Source of the DNA: JACQAP01 sp035548375
GTDB taxonomy: Bacteria > Pseudomonadota > Gammaproteobacteria > Burkholderiales > JACQAP01
DNA length: 64,000 bases
Direction of reading: 5' to 3'
Assembly: GCA_035548375.1 (NCBI GenBank)
Contig: DASZTG010000049.1
Span: 1 to 64,000 of the forward strand
The position numbers were made by a program, and so were the translations under genes. The notes below the pieces were generated by a model that was given only the letters and a program-made list of their open reading frames with translations, searched no databases and was not told where the DNA came from. Positions 44,845 to 55,116 of the stretch are shown one piece after another. Within the stretch, counting starts at the first letter, position 1; each line of letters starts with the position of its first letter.

Positions 44845-47409
44845 TCAGGGTGTAAGGCCGTAAACCGTAATGAGGGACTGCCCGGCCACGTAGACCTTGC
44901 CGTTGGCGACGAGCGGCGGCACGAATTTGACCGCGTTGCCGGCCTGGTCGGCGGGCAGCGCATCGCTGTGATAGAGCGCGTTTCCAGCGAGGTTGGTGGC
45001 GTTGTAGGCGCGCAGCACGGCGGGGCCGAGGGCGTTGCCGTTGGTCCCGTTTCCCCTCGCATCGATCAGCCAGACGATGCCATTCGCCCCTGCTTGCGAC
45101 GACACCACGGGTACGGCGCCCGGTATGCGCAACGTCAAATCCGTCGCTGCGTCGACGGAGCCTGCCGACGTCGTGATGCTTGCGTTCGTGATCTCGTAGG
45201 ACTGCAACGTGTTTGAAATCGGCGCCACGTAGATGCGATCGCCAAAGACGGCGGGCGTGTCGAAGAATCCGCAAAGTATGCAGGGTGCAGTCGTCAATAC
45301 CTGTTCCGTTTGCAGGTTCGCATTGGCTACCGCGGAGTAGCGGCCCATGTTGTCGCGATCGATCAGGTAGAGACTGCCCTGCTTGTCCGCCCCGAGCAGC
45401 AGATGCGGATACGCGGACGATCCCATCGAATCCGGCAGCACGACGGGCGCGCCCGACCCCAGGTCCCAATCATGCAAATTCAGATTGTCCTGGTTGGCCG
45501 GGGTGAAGAAATCGGCAACCGCCAATCCGCCGGCGGTCGACAAACGCAGGAATGACTCGCCGAAATCGTTGTCCGGGGCGACCGGCGGTATCGTCGCAGC
45601 CGGGTCGAAGGTCCCGTTGCCGGTCATCACATAGATGTTGCCGCTCGAGTCGGCTGCCGGTCCGCCACCCGACATCCAGATGCCGCCTTCATCGCCGTTC
45701 GGCGTCGTGTTGAATATGGTCATGCGTTGCAACGTGCCGGCGTCATAGCCGATGATCCAGCCGTGGTAAGGCGAATGGTCTCCGTGCGACGCCCAGGCTA
45801 TATAGACAACGCTGTTGAGCAGCAGCAACGCGGCGCGCTGGTTCTCCCGCAGCGGGTCGAATATGTTGCCGCCGCTGCCGTTTCCAGGGTACGTCGCCTG
45901 GATTTCGGTGGGGCCGCCGAATTTCTCCGTCCCGTTGGTCAGGTCCAGCGCATGCAGGCGCTGGAAGTAGGTGCCGCTTTCCTTCGTTTTCGCGACGACG
46001 TAAATGGCACCACGCCCAACGTCGATCACGGGCGTGCTGGTGATTCCGATCTCGGGGATGAGGTCGCCGTTTTCCAGCGTATCGATTGGGTCGCCGGGCG
46101 TAATGTTCGGGCCGAGGAAACTCGTCTTCCAGAACTGCGTGCAGGCGGCACTGTCGGCATCGAACGCATAGACGCTGTCGTGCTCCGTCGCGACGAACAG
46201 CACATTGTGTGTGCCGCCGGCTATGCTCATGTTCGCAACGTAGAGCGGTTGCGCATACACCTGGCCGTCGACCGCGCAGGCGAACAGCTTTCCAAAAGCC
46301 CCCGGCGTTCCGACGCGCGCCGGCGTCAGCGCGAACTCCTTCGGATTGTGGCCGGTGCGCGCCACGTCCACGTGAAACGTCACGATCGCCGCCAGATCCG
46401 TCACCGCCACGGTCGCCGATCCGCTCTTGGTGGAATCGGCCTGGCTGATCGCAGTAATCGTATGGGTACCGCCCGTGGATGGCGGCGTGTAGAGGCCGCC
46501 CGCAGATACGGTTCCGACGGTTGAATTCCCGCCCGAGATGTTGTCGACACGCCAGTTGACGCTCGTATTTGTCGACCCCGTGACGTTCGCGGTAAACGTG
46601 GGGCGTTGGGAAGTCGTGACGGCCACGATGCGCGGACTCACGGAAACGGCGATCGGCTGGACGGCCGAGGTGATGGTGATGGTGGCGTGATCCTTGGCAT
46701 TCGAATCCGCATTCGAGGTTGCGACTACGCTGACCGTTGCGGGAGTGGGAACCGTGGCTGGCGCGGTGTAGTTGATCGGGCTGCCGGATGTTGCGCTCAG
46801 AGTGCCGCAAGCGCTGCCGGAACATCCCGCCCCCGAGAGATTCCATGTCACACCCGCGTGGCTCGGGTCGTTGGCGACTGTGGCCGTCAGCGCCTGCGTG
46901 GCGGACACGGTGACCGATGCCGAAGTCGGTGCCACCGTGACGGAAACCGCTAGCGGAGCGGAAATCGTTATGTGTGCGACACCGGATTTCGTGGAATCGG
47001 CATGGGATATTCCCGTCACCGTCACAGTGGCAGGGCTCGGTACCGTAGCTGGCGGCGTGTAGAGTCCGCCCGCAGATATCGTCCCTGTCGTCGGATTGCC
47101 GCCATTCGTGCCATTGACCTGCCAGGTTACGGCCTGATCCGCAGTGTTCCTGACGACCGCGGAAAACAGAATGGTTGCGCCCCCTGTGAGAGCAGCCGCC
47201 GACGAGGGCGATACGACAACACTTATCGGCGGGGCAGCAGGAGAAGCAGGTGCTGCAGGCGTATCCGATCCCCCCGAGCCGCCCCCGCAGGCCGAAACGA
47301 GAAAAGTCAGCGCTGTCGCGCATAACCATAGACCACGGTACGCGGCGTTGCCTCGCAAACCGTCGAGCCTGGCCGGCCAATTCCCACGAGACAATGCAAC
47401 CCAAACCAC
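44845..47409 (-). CDS. Lipoprotein with three Ig-like repeats and a quinoprotein-like beta-propeller
   Basis: An 854-aa envelope protein. Lipobox LVSAC (Cys41) is followed by a Gly/Ser linker. Three bacterial Ig-like domains occupy about residues 58-150, 150-250 and 250-340; each ends with a similar GxISAGGLYTPP or NYTAPATVP segment. Residues about 345-854 form a propeller with PQQ-like blades (GQVYAQPLYVANMSI, VLFVATEHDSVYAFDADS, VVYIAWASHGDHSPYHGWI). Whether it binds a cofactor is unclear; it could be a surface-binding or adhesive protein. Confidence 0.8.
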   Translation of the reverse strand: MVWVALSRGNWPARLDGLRGNAAYRGLWLCATALTFLVSACGGGSGGSDTPAAPASPAAPPISVVVSPSSAAALTGGATILFSAVVRNTADQAVTWQVNGTNGGNPTTGTISAGGLYTPPATVPSPATVTVTGISHADSTKSGVAHITISAPLAVSVTVAPTSASVTVSATQALTATVANDPSHAGVTWNLSGAGCSGSACGTLSATSGSPINYTAPATVPTPATVSVVATSNADSNAKDHATITITSAVQPIAVSVSPRIVAVTTSQRPTFTANVTGSTNTSVNWRVDNISGGNSTVGTVSAGGLYTPPSTGGTHTITAISQADSTKSGSATVAVTDLAAIVTFHVDVARTGHNPKEFALTPARVGTPGAFGKLFACAVDGQVYAQPLYVANMSIAGGTHNVLFVATEHDSVYAFDADSAACTQFWKTSFLGPNITPGDPIDTLENGDLIPEIGITSTPVIDVGRGAIYVVAKTKESGTYFQRLHALDLTNGTEKFGGPTEIQATYPGNGSGGNIFDPLRENQRAALLLLNSVVYIAWASHGDHSPYHGWIIGYDAGTLQRMTIFNTTPNGDEGGIWMSGGGPAADSSGNIYVMTGNGTFDPAATIPPVAPDNDFGESFLRLSTAGGLAVADFFTPANQDNLNLHDWDLGSGAPVVLPDSMGSSAYPHLLLGADKQGSLYLIDRDNMGRYSAVANANLQTEQVLTTAPCILCGFFDTPAVFGDRIYVAPISNTLQSYEITNASITTSAGSVDAATDLTLRIPGAVPVVSSQAGANGIVWLIDARGNGTNGNALGPAVLRAYNATNLAGNALYHSDALPADQAGNAVKFVPPLVANGKVYVAGQSLITVYGLTP

Positions 47410-48092
47410 GACACACCCTCCCCGCCCTCTGCAACGTCGGCGCTCATGCGCTTACCGTGACGAGGGACAGTAGATTACTACGGAGAGAGTCATCCTCAGG
47501 GCGGATATCGAAGGGCACCGTGGTGAGGACAAGGGCGTGTGTTTTTCGGTGGAAGCCCGCCGCTTACCGGTTCCTTACATGTCGCGCATCGACCTTTGCA
47601 GGATCAATGCGAGCCTGGCAGCCTCATCGCGCGGGGGCACGACCCGTTGGATCGCAGCTGCCAGGCGTTGGCCCCTCGGCCAGTGCGCACGCTCGAATTT
47701 CTTCGACCCGAATACACGCCCCCATGATTTCCCTGTGACTCGGCCGACAGCCAAGGAATCTTACTTTCAGTCAGCAATCGTCTTACACGCACTCGCGACG
47801 ATCCCTTATTGGCGGATTACCCCTGACATTCGACAATGGTTTCGCCCCGACTGGGTGCCCTTAACACTCGGTTCAGGCGACATTGCGTGACCTTTCGCCC
47901 CTGGCCAACCCTCCCTGGAACCAGGGGCGTTTTTATTCAAGCCCCGGACGCATTCGATATCCAGGCGTTCGTCGACGTGGCGCCTGAATACCCGCTGCCG
48001 TCCGGCTGCAAGGCCACATCCCGTCTGTCCAGATGATTTCGACGATGCATCGAAGAAAATGGGTGCGACCTGCTTCCTTCGATGCGCAATAG
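47410..48092. other. Non-coding region with an orphan terminator
   Basis: No coding frame with a ribosome site is seen on either strand. The left part should hold the promoter of the Ig-repeat lipoprotein gene. On the plus strand a terminator at 47896 ends a transcript for which no gene is visible. Confidence 0.5.
47896..47937 (+). terminator. Intrinsic terminator without an upstream gene
   Basis: The arms CGCCCCTGG and CCAGGGGCG form a perfect 9-bp stem with a 16-nt loop, followed by TTTTTATT. No plus-strand gene lies upstream for over 3 kb, so it may end a small RNA. Confidence 0.7.
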
Positions 48093-48342
48093 AAAGGCGA
48101 GCCGCGGCGTCGGGGCCTCCGGGTCCAGGGAGGCGAGACTATCTCGGTTGACACCCCGCGCCAGCTACATGCGGCCCGCACAAAACCGGATCGAGCGATA
48201 CTAAACTCGGTTTCGCAGCTTCCTGTCCGCATGCTTGAAACGCGCCGGTATTCGACGCATCGAAAACTTTGCGGACACAACTACGATTTTTCTTTTTTAC
48301 GTCAACCGCGATATTTGTCAAATCTGACATTTGGTAGATTCG
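48093..48342. repeat. Intergenic repeat element, copy B
   Basis: Same orientation and same ends as copy A (34421-34841): AAAGGCGAGCCGCG, GGTCCAGGGAGGC, AGACTATCTCG and TGCGGCCCGCACAAAAC on the left; TTTTTTACGTCA, ATTTGTCAAATCTGACAT and TAGATTCG on the right. TGTCA-N4-TGACA in the right end is a small inverted repeat. The stretch from 48343 to 48627 contains no recognised gene. Confidence 0.6.
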
Positions 48343-48627
48343 AACCCGCGCCATCACCGCAATCGCGTCGATTGGATGCGCACCCGATTTCTTAACTCCC
48401 TCAATCGGCAAAGTTGTTGCAACGCTTTTTCGAGCCCCACCCGCGCCGGCCTAGCATTGCGTTCGAGCGAGCGCGAATAAGCAAATAACAAAATATTTTT
48501 AGTCGCGCGCGGGAGACGCACCGGAAGGCGAGTTCCACGCACCCGAAGCAGGCCGGGTGCGGCGGAAACAGCATGCAAACGGCAGCAATGCACCTTGCAC
48601 TCGAACGCGCGTAGACGCGCGCCGCGG

Positions 48628-49575
48628 TCAGCCGAGTGCCGTACCTTCGTCCAATCCGAGCATCAGGTTCATGTTCTGCACGGCGTTGCCGGACGCCCCC
48701 TTGCCCAGGTTGTCCAGCCGCGACATAAGCACCATGTTCTCATCGTTGCCGAAAACAAATATGTCGTTGCGATTGGTGTCGTTCGCGCCCATCGGATCGA
48801 AATAGCCGCCTTCCGCGTTGCCGTCGACGGTCAGCGGCATGACCTTCACGAATCGCTCGCCAGCGTAGTAGCCCGCCAGCAACTCATGCATGTCCTTCAT
48901 CGAGGGCTTCCTGGGAAGCAGCCTGCGCATCAGGGGCACGGCCACCGCCATGCCCTTGTAGAAATCCCCAACGATGGGATTGAAAGCAGGCGCATGGTCG
49001 AGGCCCCCATACTGCTTCATCTCCGGAAGGTGCTTGTGGCTCATGCCGAGCGCGTAATGCCTCGGCGCGCCGATCGGGAAGCGCATCCTGCCGGGCGCTT
49101 CGTATTCGGCGATCATTTTCTTGCCGCCGCCGCTGTAGCCAGTGAGCGAATGGCAGGCCACCGGATAATCCTTGGGCAGCATGCCCGACGAAACCAGCGG
49201 ATGCATGAGCAGGATGAATCCGGCGGCGTGGCAGCCGACGTTGGCCACACGGCTGGCGTCGCGAATCATTTCGCGCTGTGCCTTGTTCAACTCCGGCAGG
49301 CCGTACACCCACGCCGGATCGGTTCGATGCGCCGTACTCGCGTCGATCAATCGGGTGCGTGCGCCTGCGGCGAGCGCGGCGGATTCCTTCGCCGCCGCGT
49401 CGGGCAGGCAAAGGAAAGCGAGGTCCGCCGCATTCAGCAAGCGTTTGCGCTCGGCCACGTCCTTGCGTTTGGCCGGGTCGATCTCGATCAGCTCGACGCC
49501 GCCATGGCCGACCAGCCGGTCATGAATCTGCAAGCCCGTTGTGCCTTCCTGGCCGTCGACAAAAACCTTGTACAT
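48628..49575 (-). CDS. argC: N-acetyl-gamma-glutamyl-phosphate reductase, type 2
   Basis: A 315-aa NADPH-dependent reductase of arginine synthesis. The short N-terminus (MYKVFVDGQEGTTGLQIHDR) and total length are those of the type 2 ArgC; the catalytic Cys lies in VANVGCHAAGFI, and later motifs are YSGGGKKMI and GNDENMVLMSRLDNLGKGAS. AGGAGA lies 4-5 bp before the ATG. No other arginine gene is adjacent. Confidence 0.93.
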   Translation of the reverse strand: MYKVFVDGQEGTTGLQIHDRLVGHGGVELIEIDPAKRKDVAERKRLLNAADLAFLCLPDAAAKESAALAAGARTRLIDASTAHRTDPAWVYGLPELNKAQREMIRDASRVANVGCHAAGFILLMHPLVSSGMLPKDYPVACHSLTGYSGGGKKMIAEYEAPGRMRFPIGAPRHYALGMSHKHLPEMKQYGGLDHAPAFNPIVGDFYKGMAVAVPLMRRLLPRKPSMKDMHELLAGYYAGERFVKVMPLTVDGNAEGGYFDPMGANDTNRNDIFVFGNDENMVLMSRLDNLGKGASGNAVQNMNLMLGLDEGTALG

Positions 49576-49832
49576 CGATTCTCCTGCGTAACGCGCACTT
49601 CTTTGGTTAAACCACAGTATACAAAGCAACTTGCGATGAAACACCTCGTGCGATGCCGGCAAGGCCGATACCGCCACATCACCGCGTGGACACGCCACGC
49701 TGAATGGCCCGTGGCAGCCGGTCAGCGTCCGGCATACCATCTTGGAAACCGGAACTTTTGTCCTCGGCCGCTTCTCGAACTGCAGGCCCGGGATCCTGAT
49801 CCCGGCGCCCCAATCACCGGCTGACAATCGAC

Positions 49833-50924
49833 ATGGACATGCTGCCAGGCTGGAATTCGATCGAGACCACTGCACGGCTGCACGAGCTGTTCGAAAAAGC
49901 CAGCATCGTCCTGCTCGTCGTGCTGGCCGTGGCGCTCGCCCTCGCCTACTTCTATGGGCATCGTCGAGACGAATTGAGCAACGATGCCATGCGCTCGGCG
50001 GATCCCATCAAGCAAGCGTCGTCCGCGGATCGACGGCCCCCCGTTGCAGATGCGCAGCCGGCATCACCGGTGCAGCAAATGCCACAGGTGACCAATCCGA
50101 CTCCCGCGCCCGAACCCCGGGCGCCCTTGGCGCCGAAGCCGGCACCGGTCCCGCAAGGTCCGGCCGTGCGCGAAAAAGCAGCGGTGCCGGCACAAGCCAC
50201 CACGGCAGCCAGGCATGGGGCGCGTGAAAAGGAACTGGCAACCATTACCGCCGTGCCGCTGCCACCGGCGGGGACCCCGGCGAAATCCGCACCGGCCACC
50301 AAGGCCCAGCCCGATTTCTTCGACAAGCCGATTCCGGCCATTGATCGCATGGCCGCCCTCGAGCGCATGGGCACCATCCTCGATGGCGATTCGCCGCCGA
50401 AGGACAGCGCCAGGTCCGACAACGGCAATGTGCCTTTGCCTGCTGGCGCCGCGACCGCGCCGAACAGCCGGGCCGTCGAGGGGAGAATTTCCGCCGCCCA
50501 GCAACGAAAGCCTGCGCCCCTGGACGAGAAACCCGCCGCCGAGCCTTCAGGTTCTGGCCGTCGCCATCTCGGCAAGGATCAAAAGGCCAAACTGGAATCC
50601 GCGCTGAAGGACGAACCCAAGGGAAGGCTCACGGTCAGGATCAATCCCGCCGTTCCGGATGCTTCGAGCTATGGCATCGAGCTGGCGCGATTTTTCAAGC
50701 ATGAAGCGGGATGGACCGTGCGCGTGGACAATTCGCCATTCACGGGTACGGATCTCGGCGGCATCTGGCTTGCGCTGAAAAGCGCGGATGCCATTCCGCC
50801 AGCCACGGGAACTTTGCATGCCGCGCTGGCGCACGCTCATGTGCCGGTACGCACCCAGCCGGTGTTCGATGCAAGCGGCCCGGGATTCAATGAAATCTGG
50901 CTGGTGGTCGGCCGCAAGAACTGA
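49833..50924 (+). CDS. Membrane-anchored Pro/Ala-rich protein
   Basis: A 363-aa protein. One helix (about residues 24-41) anchors it in the inner membrane. Residues 55-240 are a long disordered linker rich in Pro, Ala and Lys. A compact C-terminal domain (about 255-363) starts KLESALKDEPKGRLTVRIN and ends FNEIWLVVGRK. The layout suggests a periplasmic or cytosolic arm of unknown function. A terminator follows. Confidence 0.65.
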   Translation: MDMLPGWNSIETTARLHELFEKASIVLLVVLAVALALAYFYGHRRDELSNDAMRSADPIKQASSADRRPPVADAQPASPVQQMPQVTNPTPAPEPRAPLAPKPAPVPQGPAVREKAAVPAQATTAARHGAREKELATITAVPLPPAGTPAKSAPATKAQPDFFDKPIPAIDRMAALERMGTILDGDSPPKDSARSDNGNVPLPAGAATAPNSRAVEGRISAAQQRKPAPLDEKPAAEPSGSGRRHLGKDQKAKLESALKDEPKGRLTVRINPAVPDASSYGIELARFFKHEAGWTVRVDNSPFTGTDLGGIWLALKSADAIPPATGTLHAALAHAHVPVRTQPVFDASGPGFNEIWLVVGRKN

Positions 50925-50950
50925 ACGGCGTCGCGTCGAACGCGGCCGTC

Positions 50951-50986
50951 AGAAAAAACGGCGGCAAGCAGCCGCCGTTACTTTTT
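50951..50986. terminator. Bidirectional terminator between convergent genes
   Basis: The stem AACGGCGGC / GCCGCCGTT with loop AAGCA has CTTTTT on the plus-strand side and AAAAAA before it, which becomes a T run on the minus strand. It can serve both the anchored protein gene and fbaB. Confidence 0.85.
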
Positions 50987-51001
50987 CCAGCAACTCGGGA
51001 T

Positions 51002-52096
<1,095 letters not shown>

Positions 52097-52202
52097 GACT
52101 TGGGTCTCCTGGAAGCGGGTGGCGGATATTATCGCCCGGCCGGGTGTGGGCGTTAAGCCCGTCCCTTATAATGCCCGACCGGATTCAACAGCAGAACCAA
52201 GC

Positions 52203-52727
52203 ATGATCTATTCCCTAGGCGACAGGAAGGTCGTCACCCGCGGCGACTACTGGGTGGCGGATAACGCGAGCGTCATCGGTTCAGTCGTCCTGGAGCACAA
52301 CGCCAGCGTCTGGTTCAACACGGTGGTTCGCGGGGACAACGACGTCATCACCATCGGCGAGGGGTCGAACGTGCAGGACAACAGCGTCCTGCATACCGAT
52401 GAAGGCGTCCGTCTGAGCGTCGGCAAGAACGTCACCATCGGCCACCATGCGATGCTGCACGGCTGCACCATCGGCGAAGGCAGCCTGATCGGCATCAAGT
52501 CGACGGTGCTCAACCACGCCAAGATCGGCAAGCACTGCCTGATCGGCGCCCACGCGCTGATCACCGAAGGCAAGGAGATTCCGGATCGTTCGCTGGTCGT
52601 GGGATCGCCCGGCAAGGTGGTCCGCCAGCTGACCGACGAAGAAGTCGAACGGCTGCTGGAAAACGCCCTGCACTACGTCAACAATTTCCAGCGCTACCGG
52701 CTGGACCTCAAGCCCCAGGCAGGCTGA
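52203..52727 (+). CDS. Gamma-class carbonic anhydrase family protein
   Basis: A 174-aa left-handed beta-helix protein with hexapeptide repeats. Metal-binding His positions are present in NSVLHTDEG, GHHAMLHGC; RGDNDVITIGEGSNVQDNS is a standard segment. Family members (YrdA, PaaY, CamH) range from carbonic anhydrases to thioesterases. The next gene starts 2 bp after the stop. Confidence 0.9.
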   Translation: MIYSLGDRKVVTRGDYWVADNASVIGSVVLEHNASVWFNTVVRGDNDVITIGEGSNVQDNSVLHTDEGVRLSVGKNVTIGHHAMLHGCTIGEGSLIGIKSTVLNHAKIGKHCLIGAHALITEGKEIPDRSLVVGSPGKVVRQLTDEEVERLLENALHYVNNFQRYRLDLKPQAG

Positions 52728-52729
52728 TC

Positions 52730-52990
52730 GTGTCCGCGCCGGCGCCGCAACTGCCGCAACCGATGTTCAAGTTCGGATTCCGCATCCGCACGCGCAGCGG
52801 GCTGCCGGTGGACAACCTCATCGTGCAGGCGCGCGACCAGGCCGAGGCCGAACGCAAGATCACCCAGATGTACCTGCACTGCGAGATCATCGAGTGCAAG
52901 CAGATGGCCACGGCGGTGCGCGAGGAAGGCAGCGACCTCGAGGGCATCATCTCGCTGATCTCGCGCCAGACCGACGACAGGGAAACGTAG
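52730..52990 (+). CDS. Small hypothetical protein
   Basis: An 86-aa protein from GTG 52730, placed 2 bp after the carbonic anhydrase stop and thus probably co-translated. It has a beta-alpha-beta feel (FKFGFRIRTRSGLPVDNLIV, then ARDQAEAERKITQMYLHCEI). Unrecognised. Confidence 0.6.
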   Translation: MSAPAPQLPQPMFKFGFRIRTRSGLPVDNLIVQARDQAEAERKITQMYLHCEIIECKQMATAVREEGSDLEGIISLISRQTDDRET

Positions 52991-52997
52991 CGGGCTG

Positions 52998-53834
52998 CTA
53001 CGCGGCGACAGGCAATCCGGCCGCCTCGAGTTCGGGAATGCCGGTTGCCTTGCTGACTTCCGGCTCGCGGCGCTCGATGAATCCGGCCGCGATCAGCTCA
53101 TCCAGCAGCGCATCATGGTCCTTGGCGCCGCGGGAATCCGGTGAGTGCGAAAACACGTCCTTCTTGGACGCCGGGCTTTCCGCCACGCTCACGTTCTCGG
53201 TAATGCGCGTCTCGCAGACTTCCGCGCCCAGGCGTTGCTTCAACTCCTCGAAAATCTGGTGTGACATCTTGCGGCGGCTGTCGTAGCGCGTAATCACGTA
53301 GCGCCGCATCACCCGCCTCTTCAGCACGTGCTCCAGCGCCTTCAGCGTCTTTTCGACCTGGCTCACGCTCTGAACCGCGAGGTAGTCGGCGGATACCGGG
53401 ATCAGCACGCGATCGGACGCGAAAATCGCGCTCAAGCTGAGCACGCCCAGCATCGGGCAGCAATCCAGCACGATCGGACGGCCGGTATTGAGGTTTTCCT
53501 TGACGATGCCGACGTTGAGCCGGTTCAGGATGTTCGGCCCCTTGCCGAACTGGGTATCCACCTTCGAAAGTTCCACATGCGCGGGGATCACCAGCCAGCC
53601 GCCGTTCGCGGGACGGATCAGTTGCGTGAGCGGCTTGGTGCTCTGGTAGAAGCCGAACATCGAATCGTCGGCGTTCCCGACGGTGCTGCCGCAAATATAG
53701 GAAAGATGCGCTTGCGGATCGAGGTCGATCGAGAGCGGGTTGTACCCCCGGCGGGCCAGCGCTGCCGTGAGATTCAGCGACGTCGTCGTCTTGCCGACAC
53801 CGCCCTTTTGATTGAATACCGCGATCTTGGCCAT
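52998..53834 (-). CDS. ParA-family ATPase
   Basis: A 278-aa deviant-Walker ATPase. Walker A is KGGVGKTT (residues 10-17), with SIDLDPQAHLSY (switch region) and VLDCCPMLGVLSLSAIFASD. Such proteins position DNA, chemoreceptors, cellulose synthase or other cargo by ATP-driven binding to nucleoid or membrane. No ParB or other partner is adjacent, so the cargo is unknown. The start at 53834 gives the standard MAKIAVFNQKGG N-terminus. Confidence 0.88.
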   Translation of the reverse strand: MAKIAVFNQKGGVGKTTTSLNLTAALARRGYNPLSIDLDPQAHLSYICGSTVGNADDSMFGFYQSTKPLTQLIRPANGGWLVIPAHVELSKVDTQFGKGPNILNRLNVGIVKENLNTGRPIVLDCCPMLGVLSLSAIFASDRVLIPVSADYLAVQSVSQVEKTLKALEHVLKRRVMRRYVITRYDSRRKMSHQIFEELKQRLGAEVCETRITENVSVAESPASKKDVFSHSPDSRGAKDHDALLDELIAAGFIERREPEVSKATGIPELEAAGLPVAA

Positions 53835-53879
53835 GACCTTCCCGCCGCCGTACCTGCCCAAATAATTGGGCGGACAGCC

Positions 53880-53909
53880 ACAATACTAATTGAATCAGCT
53901 GGTTGTCAA
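53880..53909 (-). promoter_or_regulatory. Sigma-70 promoter of the ParA-family gene
   Basis: On the minus strand, a consensus -35 TTGACA is followed after 18 bp by TATTGT as -10. It lies about 45 bp upstream of the start codon. Confidence 0.6.
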
Positions 53910-54100
53910 TCTAATTTAAGTTGATTTCCATCAGCCGCACGGCTCGACCGCCGACTGTCCCGAAAATCCGTCGTAACGCGGCCGGACCTCATCTCGTAAA
54001 ACGGCCGCCGGGACGCGTGTGTTAGAGTCCACCCTTCGCCTGCGCCCCCCTGATGAGCCCGGTTCGCGGCACTCCGGCAGCGCAGGCCTCCAACAAAAGA

Positions 54101-55099
54101 ATGAGCGACGACCCCTTCCTCATCGCGCTTCGTCGCATGGGGTTGCTTCAACCCGGTGAGATTCCCGCCATAACGCCGCTGACCGGCGGCGTGTCCTCCG
54201 ACATCGTGCGCGCAGACCTCGCTAAGGGGCCGGTCTGCCTCAAGCGCGCCCTGCCAAAACTCAAGGTCGAGGCGGACTGGCAGGCGCCGGTCGAGCGCAA
54301 CCAATACGAAATCGAGTGGATGCGAACGGCTGCGGGCATCGTGCCGCAGGCCGTGCCGAAAATACTCGGCGAGGATCGCGAGGCCGGGATGTTCGCCATG
54401 GCGTTTCTCGACGGCAACAGCCACCCCGTCTGGAAGGCGCAATTGCGGGACGGCGAGATTTCAACCCAAACCGCAAGCGCCGTCGGCAGGCGCATTGCCG
54501 CGATCCATGCCGGCACCGCGGGCAACCCCGATGTCGCGCGCAGATTCGCGACCGACCACATTTTCTTTCCGATCCGGCTGGAGCCCTACCTCTCGGCAAC
54601 GGGAAGGAAACACCCGGATTGCGCCGACCGCCTGGAAAGCCTCGTGCGCGTGACCGGCGCGACCAAGAAAGCCCTCGTGCACGGCGACGTCAGCCCGAAG
54701 AACATCCTCGTCGGGCCGCAAGGCCCGGTGTTCCTCGACGCCGAGTGCGCGTGGTACGGGGATCCGGCCTTCGACCTCGCCTTCTGCCTGAACCACCTGC
54801 TGCTCAAGGGCATCTGGCGGCCGCAATGGCGCGAGCGCTATCTCGATTGCTTCGACGCGCTGGGCGAGGGCTATCTTGCAGGCGTTATTTGGGAACGGCG
54901 ACAAGACATCGAACGGCGCACCGCGCGTCTGCTGCCCGGCTTGCTGCTGGGGCGCATCGACGGCAAGTCCCCGGTCGAGTACATCACCGACGACGCGCAA
55001 CGCGATCGGGTGCGCCGCGTCGCGCGCGCCCTGTTGCTCGATCCCGTGGATAGACTCGCCGAAATACGCGAAGCCTGGCGGGCCTCGCGGTCGAACTAA
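54101..55099 (+). CDS. APH-family small-molecule kinase
   Basis: A 332-aa kinase of the aminoglycoside/choline phosphotransferase fold. The catalytic loop is HGDVSPKNIL (residues near 188) and the metal-binding segment is FLDAECAWYGDPAFDLAF. The substrate is unknown; the divergent enolase begins 17 bp downstream, so the two are probably one operon. The start at ATG 54101 places the conserved domain directly at the N-terminus; the frame extends to ATG 54053. Confidence 0.82.
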   Translation: MSDDPFLIALRRMGLLQPGEIPAITPLTGGVSSDIVRADLAKGPVCLKRALPKLKVEADWQAPVERNQYEIEWMRTAAGIVPQAVPKILGEDREAGMFAMAFLDGNSHPVWKAQLRDGEISTQTASAVGRRIAAIHAGTAGNPDVARRFATDHIFFPIRLEPYLSATGRKHPDCADRLESLVRVTGATKKALVHGDVSPKNILVGPQGPVFLDAECAWYGDPAFDLAFCLNHLLLKGIWRPQWRERYLDCFDALGEGYLAGVIWERRQDIERRTARLLPGLLLGRIDGKSPVEYITDDAQRDRVRRVARALLLDPVDRLAEIREAWRASRSN

Positions 55100-55116
55100 C
55101 CGATCAACCAGGAACC

